64,000 nucleotides of DNA from assembly GCA_026120185.1 (NCBI GenBank), contig JANUWF010001188.1, positions 2,790,001-2,854,000 of the forward strand, read 5' to 3'. Positions 10,978 through 22,966 of the stretch are shown here, piece by piece. The notes under the pieces are model-generated. The model was not told the DNA's origin. It saw nothing but the letters and a program-made list of their open reading frames with translations, and searched no databases. The first letter of the stretch is position 1, and each line of letters starts with the position of its first letter. The stretch is from Voacanga thouarsii (taxonomy: Eukaryota > Streptophyta > Magnoliopsida > Gentianales > Apocynaceae). Made by a program: the position numbers and the translations under genes.

Positions 10978-11960
10978 TCAAAATGTAAAATCAATGAACC
11001 CATTATTATTTTGTGATGAAAAGAGTAGGGAATAGTTCATAATTATTTCTAGAAAATCAATGTTGGTGGAAAGGTTGATAGGCACATAAAAATTTAAAGA
11101 TTTTGGTCTTGAAGAAATCTTGAAAAGAGTGGGATTGCTAGAATCTATTATATGCATAGAGAAGTATAATGCGATATTGGTAAGAAATTCTATGCCAATC
11201 TGAAGACAACCGTTGGAGGCAATGACAACCCCTCTTATCACTCTATTTATGTATGTGGATTCTCTATTAAGTTTAGTCAAGAGATTAGAGTAGAAATTTT
11301 TGGAGTGTAATATTACAATGACATTGACGAACTAGGTCTCAAGGTCAATCTAAATTAGGTGTGCACAATATTAACTGGTGGAGCTGTGCAGTCATGGCCA
11401 CAGGCAAATTACATCAAATCTTCAAATTTACTTTATATAAATCTTGTTATAGCTGGTTTCCTGTAGTTAGCATTTCCATTCTATTAAAGGATTGGACCAT
11501 TTTGCTATACATAGTTGGATGAGGTCTCATGTTCAACATAAGAAAGTTAATCTTCCAACGTTTATCGAAGCATGTCTAGCTGCCTTCACATAGCACTTCT
11601 GTGTTACCTTATCCTTGCTTCCTAATAGAATACATATCCAATTACACTAGTTATGAGCCTGTTAAATTAGGCAAGATTGTCATTGACATCAATCAAACCC
11701 AACCACCTCTAAGGAAGCAACTAATCATACCAACTAATGTTGGTAAAGCAAGACCTCAAGCCAGGATGTCTACTAGACATGGTGATGAATTGTCCTCTAC
11801 AAAATTGTTTTCTATTGCTAAGGTACATGTGGAACATTCTAAGAACTCAATAACTTCTGGCTTATGCACACCTTCAACTACTGAAGCACTGACTCCCATG
11901 ATAGATAACTACCTTGATCAACTAGCTAAAATGGTCATCTTGAGAGGCCATTTGCAGTAA
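10978..11960 (+). pseudogene. plant-transposon-protein-like region (envelope-position ORF remnant)
   Basis: Segments spread over the three forward frames resemble the 'putative plant transposon protein' domain known from plant retroelement polyproteins: VERLIGT-KFKDFGLEEILKR, then KKFYANLKTTVGGNDNPSYH and a VCGFSIKFSQEIRVEIFGV-like block, then SWFPVVSISILLKDWTILLY and MFNIRKLIFQRL. The last part runs into the open frame 11601-11960 (119 codons), which has no recognised motif. Several frameshifts and stops. Identification rests on remembered family motifs, and no search was possible. Confidence 0.55.
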
Positions 11961-12148
11961 TAATTGAATAAAATCATGAACAGTTATAAAAACATTCAGG
12001 ATGATTTAGCTACCCAATTAGATCTACAATATAGATCTGATTAATGCTTTGGAATGTTTTCGTGCAAAAAAGGGATCAACTGTTGTTGGAGAATATGACA
12101 TTTAAAATAGAGGTCTTCTAAATATAGTCGTCATGCACCCAAAAAATT
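11961..12148. other. unassigned spacer before orphan LTR G
   Basis: AT-rich, no coding potential seen. It ends where the Athila-like LTR G appears to start (TGTAAAACC at 12149). Confidence 0.4.
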
Positions 12149-12469
12149 TGTAAAACCTTATCTTCTAAATATAGATAGTATAGTAGCAAGTACAGTGTGG
12201 AACCCACAAGGAACTCAAGAGAAGTATACTCTTATATTGACTCCTTATCTTAACTTCATGACCAACTCTTGAATAATTGACTTTAATGAATTTTTATGAT
12301 GGACTAAAAATAAAATATATGCAGGAAAAAAAATAGGAAATTAACTAATATAAAACACAAAAGAAATAAGAAACTACTTAAAACAAGAAAATAAATCCAA
12401 GCCAATTAGGAGACAAGTCTTAAGAACGTGTTTTGAGATCAAATTAGGAAGTCTATCATAGATTAGTGA
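12149..12469 (-). repeat. G: Athila-like orphan LTR, U5-side part
   Basis: Read on the minus strand, this is the end of an Athila-type LTR whose first 1,430 bp lie at 30708-32137, on the far side of LARD2. The combined length is ~1,750 bp. No convincing target duplication was found (AAATT left, ATTAA right), so I cannot tell a solo LTR from one LTR of a rearranged element. Confidence 0.6.
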
Positions 12470-14306
12470 TGCGTAAATTTTGGGTATATAAAATCATTAA
12501 TTTTAAATCCATCCCTTAATCAAATTTTAATTAAAACACTAATTCCAAAATACATATATAAGCAAGTATACTCATCGCAAATATAGTACAATGAATTAAC
12601 GAGTGTCAATCTTCAAAGGAACAAGTACACACTAATCACTTTTCTTTCATTGTTTAACTAACCTAAATAAAGTAAGAAAAGAATAAAAAGAAAAACTAAA
12701 GAAACATATACAACTCAAGAATATAAGTTTATGCAATTTAGACAAATCTCCTAGAAAACAAAACAATGAATCCATTATCAATTCTTTCAACTAATTATCA
12801 TCTTGGCATCATGAAAGAATATAAAGTAAAACTCAATCATCTCACAAGTCATGATTCTACTTAGGTAAATCCCACTTCATGTCCCAATCCATGGAATCCA
12901 ATATTTTGATTATATTAAAAAATTTGCCAATTAAGCTAATCCTAACCAAAATATGCATTAGACTCAATTTCTTATAAGTATGAAATTAGCTAATAACCCT
13001 TTGCTCGAGGCAAAATCAACTAATCTTTGATCACTTAGTCCTATAACCTTAACTTCGTCACTCAAATCCATTAATATTAGATAAATACGAAATCAATGCA
13101 ATGAAACTCCTAACATCGTCGTCTCAAGTCAATTAGAAGAACTCGCATCAATAACCAATGAAATTAAGTAATCAAACACCAAAGAAAAGTAAATAATTAA
13201 TCAAATAACTAAATTAACTCAAAATCATAAATCCAAGAATAGTATCTAAATAAAGAATGAAAATCATCATTAATTAAGAAAAAGAAAACAAAGGAAAGAG
13301 ATAAATACTCATAGATAAGCTTTTCAATCTCCAATGAAAACTCCTCCCAAAACAATGCTCCTTGAGTAATTCCTCTAGAGAAAATATTGATGATGCACTT
13401 TAAAATATATCTAAGTCCCTACATTATGCACCCCCCCCCTTTTCTATATACATTGACCTTTATTTATAAGCTTACAAAGTTCCTAAAAGAATCCTAAGTA
13501 AAGAAGAAGTAATTACTAAAAATCCAAAACTAAAAATGATTAATAAAAACTAAATAAAAGCCTAAATAAAAACTAAGGGTTCTACCAACTTCAACTGTGC
13601 AATTGAAAAGTTGAAATCAATTTGGACTTTGAGAATTCTTTTTGTTGTTTTGTGTTGAAGACTTTAATTGGTGTTGAATTGGAATTGTGGAATTTGGCTT
13701 CCAATTTGAGCCGTGCGGAAGCTTTTCTACCGAGCCAAGCCACCGAAATCCACTTTTCTTTCTTTCTTTGTTGCGTCGGCTCAATTAAGTCGTTTTTCTT
13801 GCATTGGCTCAATTGAGCCGCAAACCATCAAGCCACCCGAGATTTGTTTTGTTCCTTTTGTCCTTTTTCTCAGCCACTTGTGTTGACTTTTCCTTTGGCC
13901 CACCGAAATTCATTCTTTTTCCTTTGTTGCGTTTTACTTTCTTTACTTTCGTATCTGCTATATGTCTTTATTGCTTTTCGTTCCTGTTCATGAGCCGCGA
14001 CCAAGCCAATGTTCCATTTTCCTTTCCAAGCTCCAATTACAATTGCTTCCTCTGTTCCTTTTCGCTTTTCTCTGTTAGGCCATTACAAGATCGACACCAA
14101 GTCCACTTTCTAGGCCTGGTGTTGGGTCAGTACTAGAAAAATGTACAATTAGTTTCAATTTTTACTTATATTTGTATTAAATTATAGAAAAGCATTTTTA
14201 TAAGTGAAATATCAAATAGAAAGGTATATGACCAGTTATTGTATTAAAAGTGTCTGAAATTAACCTCAAATAACTTAGAAAATAACAATGATTTTAACCC
14301 CTATCA
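12470..14306 (-). repeat. LARD2 3' LTR
   Basis: Starts TGCGTAAATT on the plus strand and ends CCTATCA; on the minus strand it begins TGATAGGGGTTAAAATC. It aligns along its full length with 28826-30707, with moderate divergence. A TATAAATA box lies on the minus strand near 13449-13460. It includes a short run of C (near 13430), and an inverted repeat near 14085-14130 (ACACCAAG / CCTGGTGT). Confidence 0.9.
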
Positions 14307-14320
14307 CATACTCCCACATT
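14307..14320 (-). other. LARD2 polypurine tract
   Basis: On the minus strand AAATGTGGGAGTAT immediately precedes the LTR start. Upstream of it lies CTTGAGGACAAGTAAAG, the same box seen before the D and ATH1 3' LTRs. Confidence 0.85.
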
Positions 14321-15344
14321 TAAATCTTTACTTGTCCTCAAGTAAATACTTAAACAAAGCAATCAAAACAATTTATTTCTTTTCATGTTCATCAATAATA
14401 AAGTCATAATATTTTTCCAACCTTATATAAAAAATTGTCATTCATTCACCCTTTAAAAACCTTTGTAAACTTATGCATTAAATCAAATAATTCTAAGGCC
14501 ATCAAAGTTAAGGTAAACAAGCTTATATCTAGTACAATAAAATTATTCTACTCCTCAAGAAAAAACATAAATAACATAAATCATACAAGTCAAGTCATCT
14601 AACCAATTCAAGCATTATAAACTCTAATTTACAAAACCCGAGTTAGTGAAACAAGGAAAACACTTTACTCTGCTTTTTTTTTCCTATGACTTTAGGAATT
14701 GATAGCCTCAAGTGAATGGATCTCTCTTTACACACCATATTGGCCCCCTTTATAGTATCACTCATCATTTTTTTTTTCTCTAGCAATTTCACATATTTTT
14801 TTCGTTGCTCTTTCTTTCTATTTTTCCTTCTTGCCTTCGGGATAGTCTCAAGAGAGTGCATTGAATATACATGCTATTTCTCCCCATATTAACCCCCTTT
14901 TTAGCAAAAGATCTTCAAAGATAAAAAATAAGAGCATTTTTTTTTTCAACTCAATTCTTTTCATCTCACAATTTTTTTCTTTTCAATTTTTTTCTTCTCA
15001 CATTCCTTATTCAAAACTCAAAGTTAAGCAAATTTTAAATCCATAATACAAGAATCAGTCAACAACTCTTCTCATATTTCATCATATCATCTATACTCAA
15101 ACTCAAAGAATAAAATAAAACTCAAATACCCAATATAACCAAGGTTAATTTAAATTTTCAAGACTTAGAAAAATCTAACTTAATACACAAGTCTATCATT
15201 TTAATAAAATCAATCATAACGAATGACAAAATCATATCCAAAGTCAAAAAGAAAATCATAACTTCATTATAAACAAATAAACTCAATTTAGCTTCAAATA
15301 TTCAAATTTTCAGTTTTCAAAATTTCAACAATTCAAACATATAT
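14321..15344 (-). other. LARD2 interior, 3' part (non-coding)
   Basis: No coding frame is supported. On the minus strand 14640-15010 is purine-rich (runs of GAAAAAG and AGAAAGAAA), matching the position of the purine-rich tract at 61430-61745 in D. It ends at TATAT (15340-15344), the left copy of the target duplication of F. Confidence 0.7.
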
Positions 15345-17449
15345 TGTAACACCCCACTACCTAGGCCTATCAGGGCTAGGGATGTTACCCCGTCTATAGG
15401 ATAATGGGTCTTTATAACTAGGTCACATAAATTAAAATAAAAGAAATACTTTAAAATTAAACTTATTACAACTCAATAATATATGAACAAAATTAAAAAT
15501 AATTGTCTGCTACAATCTCTCTAAGGCAATGCATAAGAAAAATAAAAGAGAGTCTTCAAAATCATAAGCAACAATCTAGCTAATGACCTTCACAGTAGGA
15601 TCGACTTGAAAACATGGCAAAAAATGTGGTGAGATAAAAATCTTAGTAAGCCCGTGTGGGCTTTAAGTGTTTCAGGTAAAACAGTTCATGTATGCAAGTT
15701 GTAAAAGTTTCATAAGAGAAAATGCTGGCAAGCATTAAATAAATGTTAAAAATTAAGAGTGGTGTTTTGCTTTCCAAACCATACATGTGCACAATAAATA
15801 CAACCACCCAAAGAGGTAGCTATGGCTGTTGGGAAATATGCCCTCTTAGACTAGGTTTCTGATGTAAATATCGAATGTTTTAATAAAAGAATTTATTTTT
15901 AGAAATCGTTTGTGAATTTACATTTTATTTGTGCATAATTTGTTTGGAAAAGACCCATTGTGTTTGAGTAAGTGGTCCATGTGAATAAAGGTCTTTCACA
16001 GTAAAGTATGGATCACGGGTTACTTAACACATAAACGTTCATTCTTAACCAATTGATGAGAATGGGAATCTCATTATGTCTAGGTTATTATGTTATGAAT
16101 TCCAAATGAGAAATGGCTTACCTTTAACCCGTGAGTAGTCCACTCACTTCATGACATAAGCGTATTTCGAATACGTAGAACATGACCTATAGTAGTGGTT
16201 TCTAAAAGTATTATATGGTAGAAACCTAGACTACTACCACTATAGCGTGGACTAGTATTCTACGACTTAAGTATGAGTTGGTGGTCTGGCGAAGTTGGAA
16301 GAGGTTCTATCGCAGGACTAACATACTTGCATCTTGGGTATGTATGACTAGTTAGTTAAGACAGACTTGTACAAGATAGTTTCTATACGATATCGCCCCT
16401 TGTGGTTGTCTGAATGATCTAAATATCCAGGGCCCTGGGAAACATGACTTGGATGTTTGCTTTAGGGTAACTCCCTTGGAAAGCGGAAATAATCCAGGAA
16501 GTCTTGGATCATTGGACTAGAAGCCTAAGGATAGTAGATGTTATTTGGAGAGGTGTTAGTACATTTCTTCCTCTCTAAATGCACGGCGATGTATAGAGAG
16601 GTATTTTAGTCATTACGCCTGTAGGTCAGAGACTGTGCTAACGCAGTATTGTCCTTGGGGTCAATATTTTCTTATGGTGATATTAAAAAATATTTAAAAT
16701 GCAAAATACAACTATTTATATGGCAAGAGTATTTTAGTCAATTTAGTAGCCAAGACAGTGTGTCTTTTGGTCCATAGTATAGACTGTGAGTCCTAATTAA
16801 ATACAGGCTAAGGAATTGGTCTTAAATTAAATTAAATAGAATTTATTTTATTTAAGTAGTCTAACTTAATTATTAGGCTAGAATAAATTAAAGGTCCATA
16901 GAGAGAGAGAATTAATTAAATTAGTTTGGTGGGTTAATTAATTGTTCAAAGCTTTGGCCCAGTTTGAATAATTAAAGATTGACCTGGGACTAAACTAATG
17001 TAGGTTTGTTAATTGGACTAGTTTATTTGGGCTGAAAAATTAATTATTTATTGGGCCATTTATTTGGTTCTAATTAGAATAATTAATTTAGTCCAAAAGG
17101 CTAAATTAAGACTCCAATGGGCCAGTTTAGTTTAACCTAAGGTTTTATTTTGGTTAAACAGGAGAATAGAGAAGTACGTTGTTTTTTACAGCTTCTTCTC
17201 TGGTGAAAAAAATAAATGCCGCCTCCTCATCCTCTTCTCTCTCTCTCTCTTAGAAAATTCCTTAGCCCTGTAAGTTGTTCACCAAACGGGATTAGGTAGG
17301 CCATATACTGGAAGATCGAGAGGTTGGCGTTTATATACATGCAAAGACAGAGTAGGAGGCTTGCAAGAATCACACCAGAGGTTTCCACTAGCGCACCTAC
17401 CCCAGTTCCACACATTCTGATCCAACCAATTTTGAGAATGAGAAAAAGA

Positions 17450-19182
17450 TGTTAGTGTTGTACCCTAGAGGCAATCACTTGTACATTGTATATGACACAT
17501 TTTATTTTAATAAAAGGCATTATTTATCTTACAATTTCTTTTGTTTACTTTAAATAATATAATTGTTCGATAAATTCCATAGTAAAACACTGTATTAAGG
17601 AAATTATGATAGAGATCATGATATGAGATTCCTACTATATTAGATGGTGTTAGTACTTAAATAGTCCCTAGTCATAGTATTAATGAGACAGGACGTCATT
17701 AATGCGTTAAGACTAGCATGTGTTGGGCTTCCTGATTTGATCAGGCGGTGGTTCTCATAACCGTGAGTATTGAGATACTCAAATTTAACACATGGATGCT
17801 TGTTAATGGAACAAGTTCATTAGATGACCTAACTTTGAGATAATCATATGGATAACTATTTAGTGCCAGTGATATAATCTCAATATAGCAAACGTGCAAG
17901 TATCCTTAGACTTGAGATCTTCAAGGTACTTTATTTGCTGAGTTTTGTACTTTGAATCCAATCATCGGAGCTTGATCAAGGGCCGCCTATGGGATGGATA
18001 TTGGGTACATTGTGAGGTAAACAAAAGTAGTTGAGAGGGTCAATAAAGGATTCACCACTCCTAATAGTAGGGGCGAATATCTCACGACCACTTTTAGGAA
18101 TTACTACTCGGAAAGTCCTTGGCCAAGGTAATTGTGTATTGAAAATAGTTCCAATTGAAACACATATAGAGTAGTGGGTTCCTGGTACAAGTACTATTGT
18201 ATTCGGGCCAGAATTATTTCTGGAGGAAGTTGGCACTAATTCCGTACTCCAAATTGAATGAGATATTGTATGGTGAAAGGAGTTAATTGCATTGAAGTTT
18301 GTTATTGAAGGATTCATGTTAAGCCACTTGGCTTTCTGGACTCTTGAATGGTTATAATGTGTTGCTAGATACCGCTCATGATATGAGAATATGGGTTTAT
18401 TAATTGATAAATTAAATTAATAAATCAATCCTGATTAGAAGTAATAGGGTTAATTCTAATTAATTATGGATTATTAATCTCAAAGACGTTTGGATTAATT
18501 CATGTTCTCTACCAATTGACTGGGAAACCTAATAGGTCACACATAATAGAGGATTATATACTCAAGATATTATTTGATAACATAGTGGGGTTGATTGAGA
18601 GAAAGAAAAGTTGTTGTGGATAAATTATAATTAGTTATAATTTGTAGTCTAAGTTGTAATTGTGAGAACTTCATATTTAGAATTATAATTAGGGAATTCT
18701 AATAGGATTAGAACTCTTAGTTTTGGGAGGGGGGGGAATTTCATGTAATATATAGTAGATATAAAACACGAAAACCCTAGCTGAAACACACATGAAGAAC
18801 TAAGAGCCACGAAACAACAGCTTTCTCTCTTCTCTCTCTCGATTTGTTCTAGATAAAAGAACCCTAGCTGCCATCTTTTTCTACTAGCACAGGAAATTTT
18901 GGTGCTTGAGTGTATCCTCTGTGTAGATTACTGTTAGAGATAATCACATACTATAATTATAGTGGTTAGACATTCAACTCACGTGGAGGTTGATCACGAG
19001 GATTGCAGATCGCACCTCAACTTGAAGAAGAAATTTTTGTTCTTCAGACGATCACCCAAAGGCAAAAAGCTGTTACCTTTATTATCTTTATGTCTTGTTT
19101 TCATATATAGATGGGTCCTGAAATGGTATCTCGTTTTATTTTCCATTGCGCCATATACGATATGAGCCTGAGATACCCAACA
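17450..19182 (+). repeat. B 5' LTR
   Basis: 1,733 bp, TGTTAGTG...ACCCAACA. Bases from about 18113 onward are repeated at 21915-22966. Its start resembles the C LTR start (TGTTAGTGTTATGCC on the minus strand at 39309). Confidence 0.9.
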
Positions 19183-19183
19183 G

Positions 19184-19196
19184 TGGTATCAGAGCC
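19184..19196 (+). other. B primer binding site, initiator tRNA-Met type
   Basis: TGGTATCAGAGCC one base after the LTR end; TGGTATCAGAGC is the standard copia complement of the initiator tRNA-Met 3' end. Confidence 0.9.
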
Positions 19197-21138
19197 ATGC
19201 TATGTGTGGTCTACAGACATTGTTTTGGCATGAAAAACTGTTTTCATATATTCGTGCTTGTTTTTGTTCACTGTGAAAATCGTTTTCACTCAAGTCAAAA
19301 TCTTTTCGAGCTTTATGGGTTGGGTCCGTAGCACAATATGATTGTGTAAAAGTTATAACATATTTCGAAAGATGCTTTCTTTATGTGCTGAAAATTTTTC
19401 ACAGAAAAACATTTTCTTAAACATGGTAGTTGCCCTCCGTTTCATCTTGTGAATTTGATTTTCTGTTTTGTTTTGTCTAAACTAACAAATTGGTTGTTAT
19501 TTTGAGCTTCAAAATAGAAACTTCTGTTGTGAATTGTTCTCACTAAAATTCCGCAAAAGATTAGGGCACCAGAAACTTTTTCTGGAAAATTTTTCAAAAT
19601 CGCTGCCACTGTTCCCCAATACATCCGATGTCGGCTCCGGCTTCCAAGGCGGCGCCGGTTCCATTTGCGATTGTCCAAAAATCATTTTTGGAAGATTTTT
19701 TTTTAAAAAAAAAACCAGACCAGAGCTGGCGCTGGCTCTGGCCTTCAAATCGGCACCGGTTATGCTATATTTTGCATGATCCAGTTGTTTTTTTTAAGAA
19801 AAAAAATCTAGAATAGAATTTTGAAAAGGGAAAAATCTCATTTGATGAGAGGCGACAAAATAAAAATTTTTCCAAAGAGGCATTGTCCTCTTGACCCCTG
19901 CAAGGGGCGCTGCTCTCTTGACCCCTGCCCGCTGACCGGCCACCAGGACCGCCGTTATCGTTGCGAGACGGGATCCAAAAGCATTTTCTCAAAATTAGTT
20001 GTGAGACAAATAATTTTATTTTTTAAAATAGTGATTTTGAAAATTTAAAATTAATGTATTTTTCTAAAATATTGATTTTAGAATTTGTTTTATTTTTCCA
20101 AAATAGTGATTTTGAAATAATAAAAGTTATATGTTTATTTTGTTTAAGCATAGTTGATGGAATGGTGGATGGTTATGGACTAAAACCAATTATATCTGTT
20201 CATGCATTTTACAGTTTTGATTTTTTATGAAATAGGGCCTGTGTGTCCTGCCTTCTCTAGAATTCTTATGTAATTCTCTTCTCATCTAACTCCCTTCGAA
20301 TGTAACTCGAGGTTTTCTCTCTTTGAAAAATTATGTAATTAGTTTATATAGGTTAGATAGGAGTAGAATTATTTCAATTTTGGAGATGGCAACCAAAACA
20401 ATGCGAGAAAGTAAGACCTTCTACTTAAATCATGTACGAACACATAGGGTTAACTATATTAATTTCTTTTATGACTTAAAGATATTAATTTAGCGTAAAG
20501 TCCATAACTATACCACGTAATCGCTTTATTGCCATGATTTATCAATTATGTGATTTATTGATTTTTATGCATGTCATTCAATGAAATCATTAAAAGGAAC
20601 AAATCCCTTAATTAATATTAAACCTAATTCCTTCCGTTAATATAGTAAGAACGGGAGTCCTTTTTCGAGACCAAGTTGTTGGGCAAACCCAAGCCTACTT
20701 GACATTGGGCATGTTCAAGCTATGGAATTAAATTCCTGATTAATGGGTCGAGTTTAACTAAATTCTATATCCTGGTTGGGCAAACTCAAGCATAAAAAAA
20801 TTTAGAGGAAAAGTTGGGGTAGCCCAAAAGGCTTTAAGATTAAAAGTTGTTAATCACCCAATGATATGGTAGTTACAAACAATGTAATTGGTATTGGATA
20901 CCTACCAATGAACTCAAGGGTAGCTTGTTGGGCAAACCCAAGGTTATTCCTGAGGTATTTGGATACCGGTCCACTAGGAAAGCTTCCAACGGGCTTTCCC
21001 GAATCAGTAGTGGGAACTATTGGTTTGAGTAAAATAGTATAGTAAAAATGCGCTTAATTAAAGTCCTAATTATTTGCATATCATGTGCATATACAAGTAG
21101 CTAATGTTCTCTATCTTTACATCTAGGTCACTTGCATC
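19197..21138 (+). other. B untranslated leader with GC-rich words
   Basis: About 1.9 kb between primer site and gag, without a supported gene. A GC-rich part at 19625-19960 stands out from the AT-rich surroundings and has two copies of the shared word (GGCGGCGCCGGTT at 19649-19661; AAATCGGCACCGGTTATGC at 19747-19765). 19998-20110 holds AT-rich units (AAAATAGTGATTTTGAAA) related to the larger array in C at 45270-45540. Confidence 0.7.
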
Positions 21139-21914
21139 ATGTCAATAAACCTAAACTTATGTAGCATCTTGGAAACTAACAAGTTAACCAAATCAAACTA
21201 TCTCGACTGGTATAGAAATTTGAGAATCGTTCTCAAATCGGAAAAGTTGCTCTACGTGCTAGATGCTCCTGTTCTACCATCACCAGCCCAAGATGCTCAT
21301 GCTGATAAGCATGCTATCCACAAGCGGCACAAGGAGGATAGTGATACAGCATCATGTATTATGCTGGCATCCATGACTCCTGAGTTGCAAAAACAGCACA
21401 AGCATATGGATGCTCAATCGATCATTTTACATCTTCGAGAGATGTTTGATGCCCAAGCCAGAACTGAGAGATATAAGATCTCGAAGCAACTATTTTGTTG
21501 CAAATGGTAGAGGATTCTTCTGTGGCCACTCATGGGCTGAAGATGCTGGGCTTGATAGAGAAGCTTGGATCTCTCGGGTTTGCAATGGATCATGACTTAA
21601 GTGTTGACTTAATTCTACAATCTTTGCTTAATAGTTTCTCACAATTTGTGATCAACTATTAGATAAACAAAATTGAGTCCACCATTCCTGAATTGATCAA
21701 TCTTCTCAAGACTACGAAGTCCTCCATGAAGAAGGATTCCAATGCAGTTTTAACGGTAGAATCTTCCTCTTCTAAGAAGAAAGTTCAAAAGAAGAAGAAG
21801 AAGGCTCCCATGAAGCCCAAAGGTGGTGTGAACAAGAAGGACGTAGCTACCAAGGGCCCATGCCATCATTGTGGGAAGATAGGCCACTGGAGGCGCAACT
21901 GTAGTGGCCAAGAC
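21139..21914 (+). pseudogene. B gag (truncated, frameshifted)
   Basis: Starts MSINLNLCSILETNKL at 21139, the typical copia gag start (LETNKLT..NYLDWYRNLRIVLK), and continues to 21510. A frameshift near 21500 moves the coding to another frame (KMLGLIEKLGSLGFAMDH). A TAG at about 21661 and a lysine-rich linker follow. The zinc knuckle CHHCGKIGHWRRNC at about 21862-21903 keeps all four CCHC ligands. Gag forms the particle and binds RNA. The frame then passes into LTR sequence and ends at 21950 with residues encoded by the LTR, so the C-terminus is artificial. Confidence 0.85.
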
Positions 21915-22966
21915 AAGTCCTTGGTCAAGGCAACTGTGTATTGGAAATAGTTCCAATTGATATACATCTAGAGTAGTGAGTTCCTGGTACAAGTACTATT
22001 GTATTCGGACCAGAATTATTTCTGGAGGGAGTTGGCACTAATTCTGTACTCCAAACCGAATAAGATATTGTATGGTGAAAGGAGTTAATTACACTGAAGT
22101 TTGTTATTGAAGGATTCATATTAAGCCACTTGACTTCCTGGACTCTTGGGTGGTCATGATGTGTTGCTAGATACCGCTCATAATTTGAGAATATGGGTTT
22201 ATTAATTGATAAATTAATAAACCAATCCTAATTAGAATTAATAGGGTTAATTTTAATTAATTATAGATTATTAATCTCAAAGACATTTAGATTAATTCAT
22301 GTTTTCTACCAATTGACTGGAAAATCTAATAGGTCACACACAATAGAGGATTATATACTCAAGATGTTATTTGATAACATAGTTGGGTTGATTGAGAGAA
22401 AGAGAAGTTGTTGTGAACAAATTATAATTAGTTATAGTTTGTGGTCTAAGTTGTAATTGTGAGAACTTCAAGTTTCGAATTACAATTAGGGAATTCTAAT
22501 AGGATTAGAACTCTCAGTTTTGGGGGAAAATTTCGTGTAATTCTAATAGGATTAAAACCCTAGCTGAAACACACACGAAGAACCAAGAGCCACGAAACAA
22601 CAGCTTCCTCTCTTCTCTCGCTCGATTTGATCTTGATCAAAGAACCCTAGCCGCCATCTTTTTCTACTAGCACAGGAAATTTTGGTGCTTGAGTGAATCC
22701 TCTGTGTGGATTACTGTTAGAGATAATCACGTACTATGATTATAGTGGTTAGACGTTTAACTCACGTGGAGGTTGATCACAAGGATTGCTGGATCGCGCC
22801 TCAACTTGAAGAAGAAATTTTTGTTCTTCAGACGATCACTTAAAGGTAAAAAGTTGTTACTTTTATTATCTTTATGTCTTGTTTTCACACATAAACGGGT
22901 CCTAGGATAGTATCTCATTTTATTTTCCGTTGCGCCGTATATGATACAAGCCTGAAATACCCAACA
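21915..22966 (+). repeat. B 3' LTR remnant (5'-truncated)
   Basis: Homologous to 18113-19182 of the 5' LTR, ending CCCAACA. The first ~660 bp of the LTR are missing. The join to gag falls in AAGTCCTTGG, a stretch that closely resembles the LTR at 18113-18122. Confidence 0.9.

Larger units (their letters stand above)
17450..22966 (+). mobile_element. B: internally deleted Ty1/copia retrotransposon
   Basis: 5' LTR TGTTAGTGTTGTACC...CCCAACA, primer site, leader and gag are present; then gag runs straight into the middle of the 3' LTR, with protease, integrase, RT, RNase H and the LTR's first ~660 bp gone. An exact AAAGA duplication flanks it (17445-17449 and 22967-22971), so the deletion happened after insertion, or the deleted form itself inserted. 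Same family group as C on the opposite strand (gag N-termini very similar). Confidence 0.9.

Noticed and set aside
12127..12148. Primer binding site of an Athila element next to LTR G
   Set aside because: The minus-strand TTTTTTGGGTGCATGACGAC is in the right place but matches the tRNA-Asp complement too poorly to call.
17227..17415. Minus-strand 62-codon frame in A2
   Set aside because: Lies inside the solo LTR opposite the element's sense strand; no recognised motif.
19509..20048. Several overlapping frames on both strands in the B leader
   Set aside because: They overlap each other, show no protein family, and fall in the GC-rich words of the untranslated leader.
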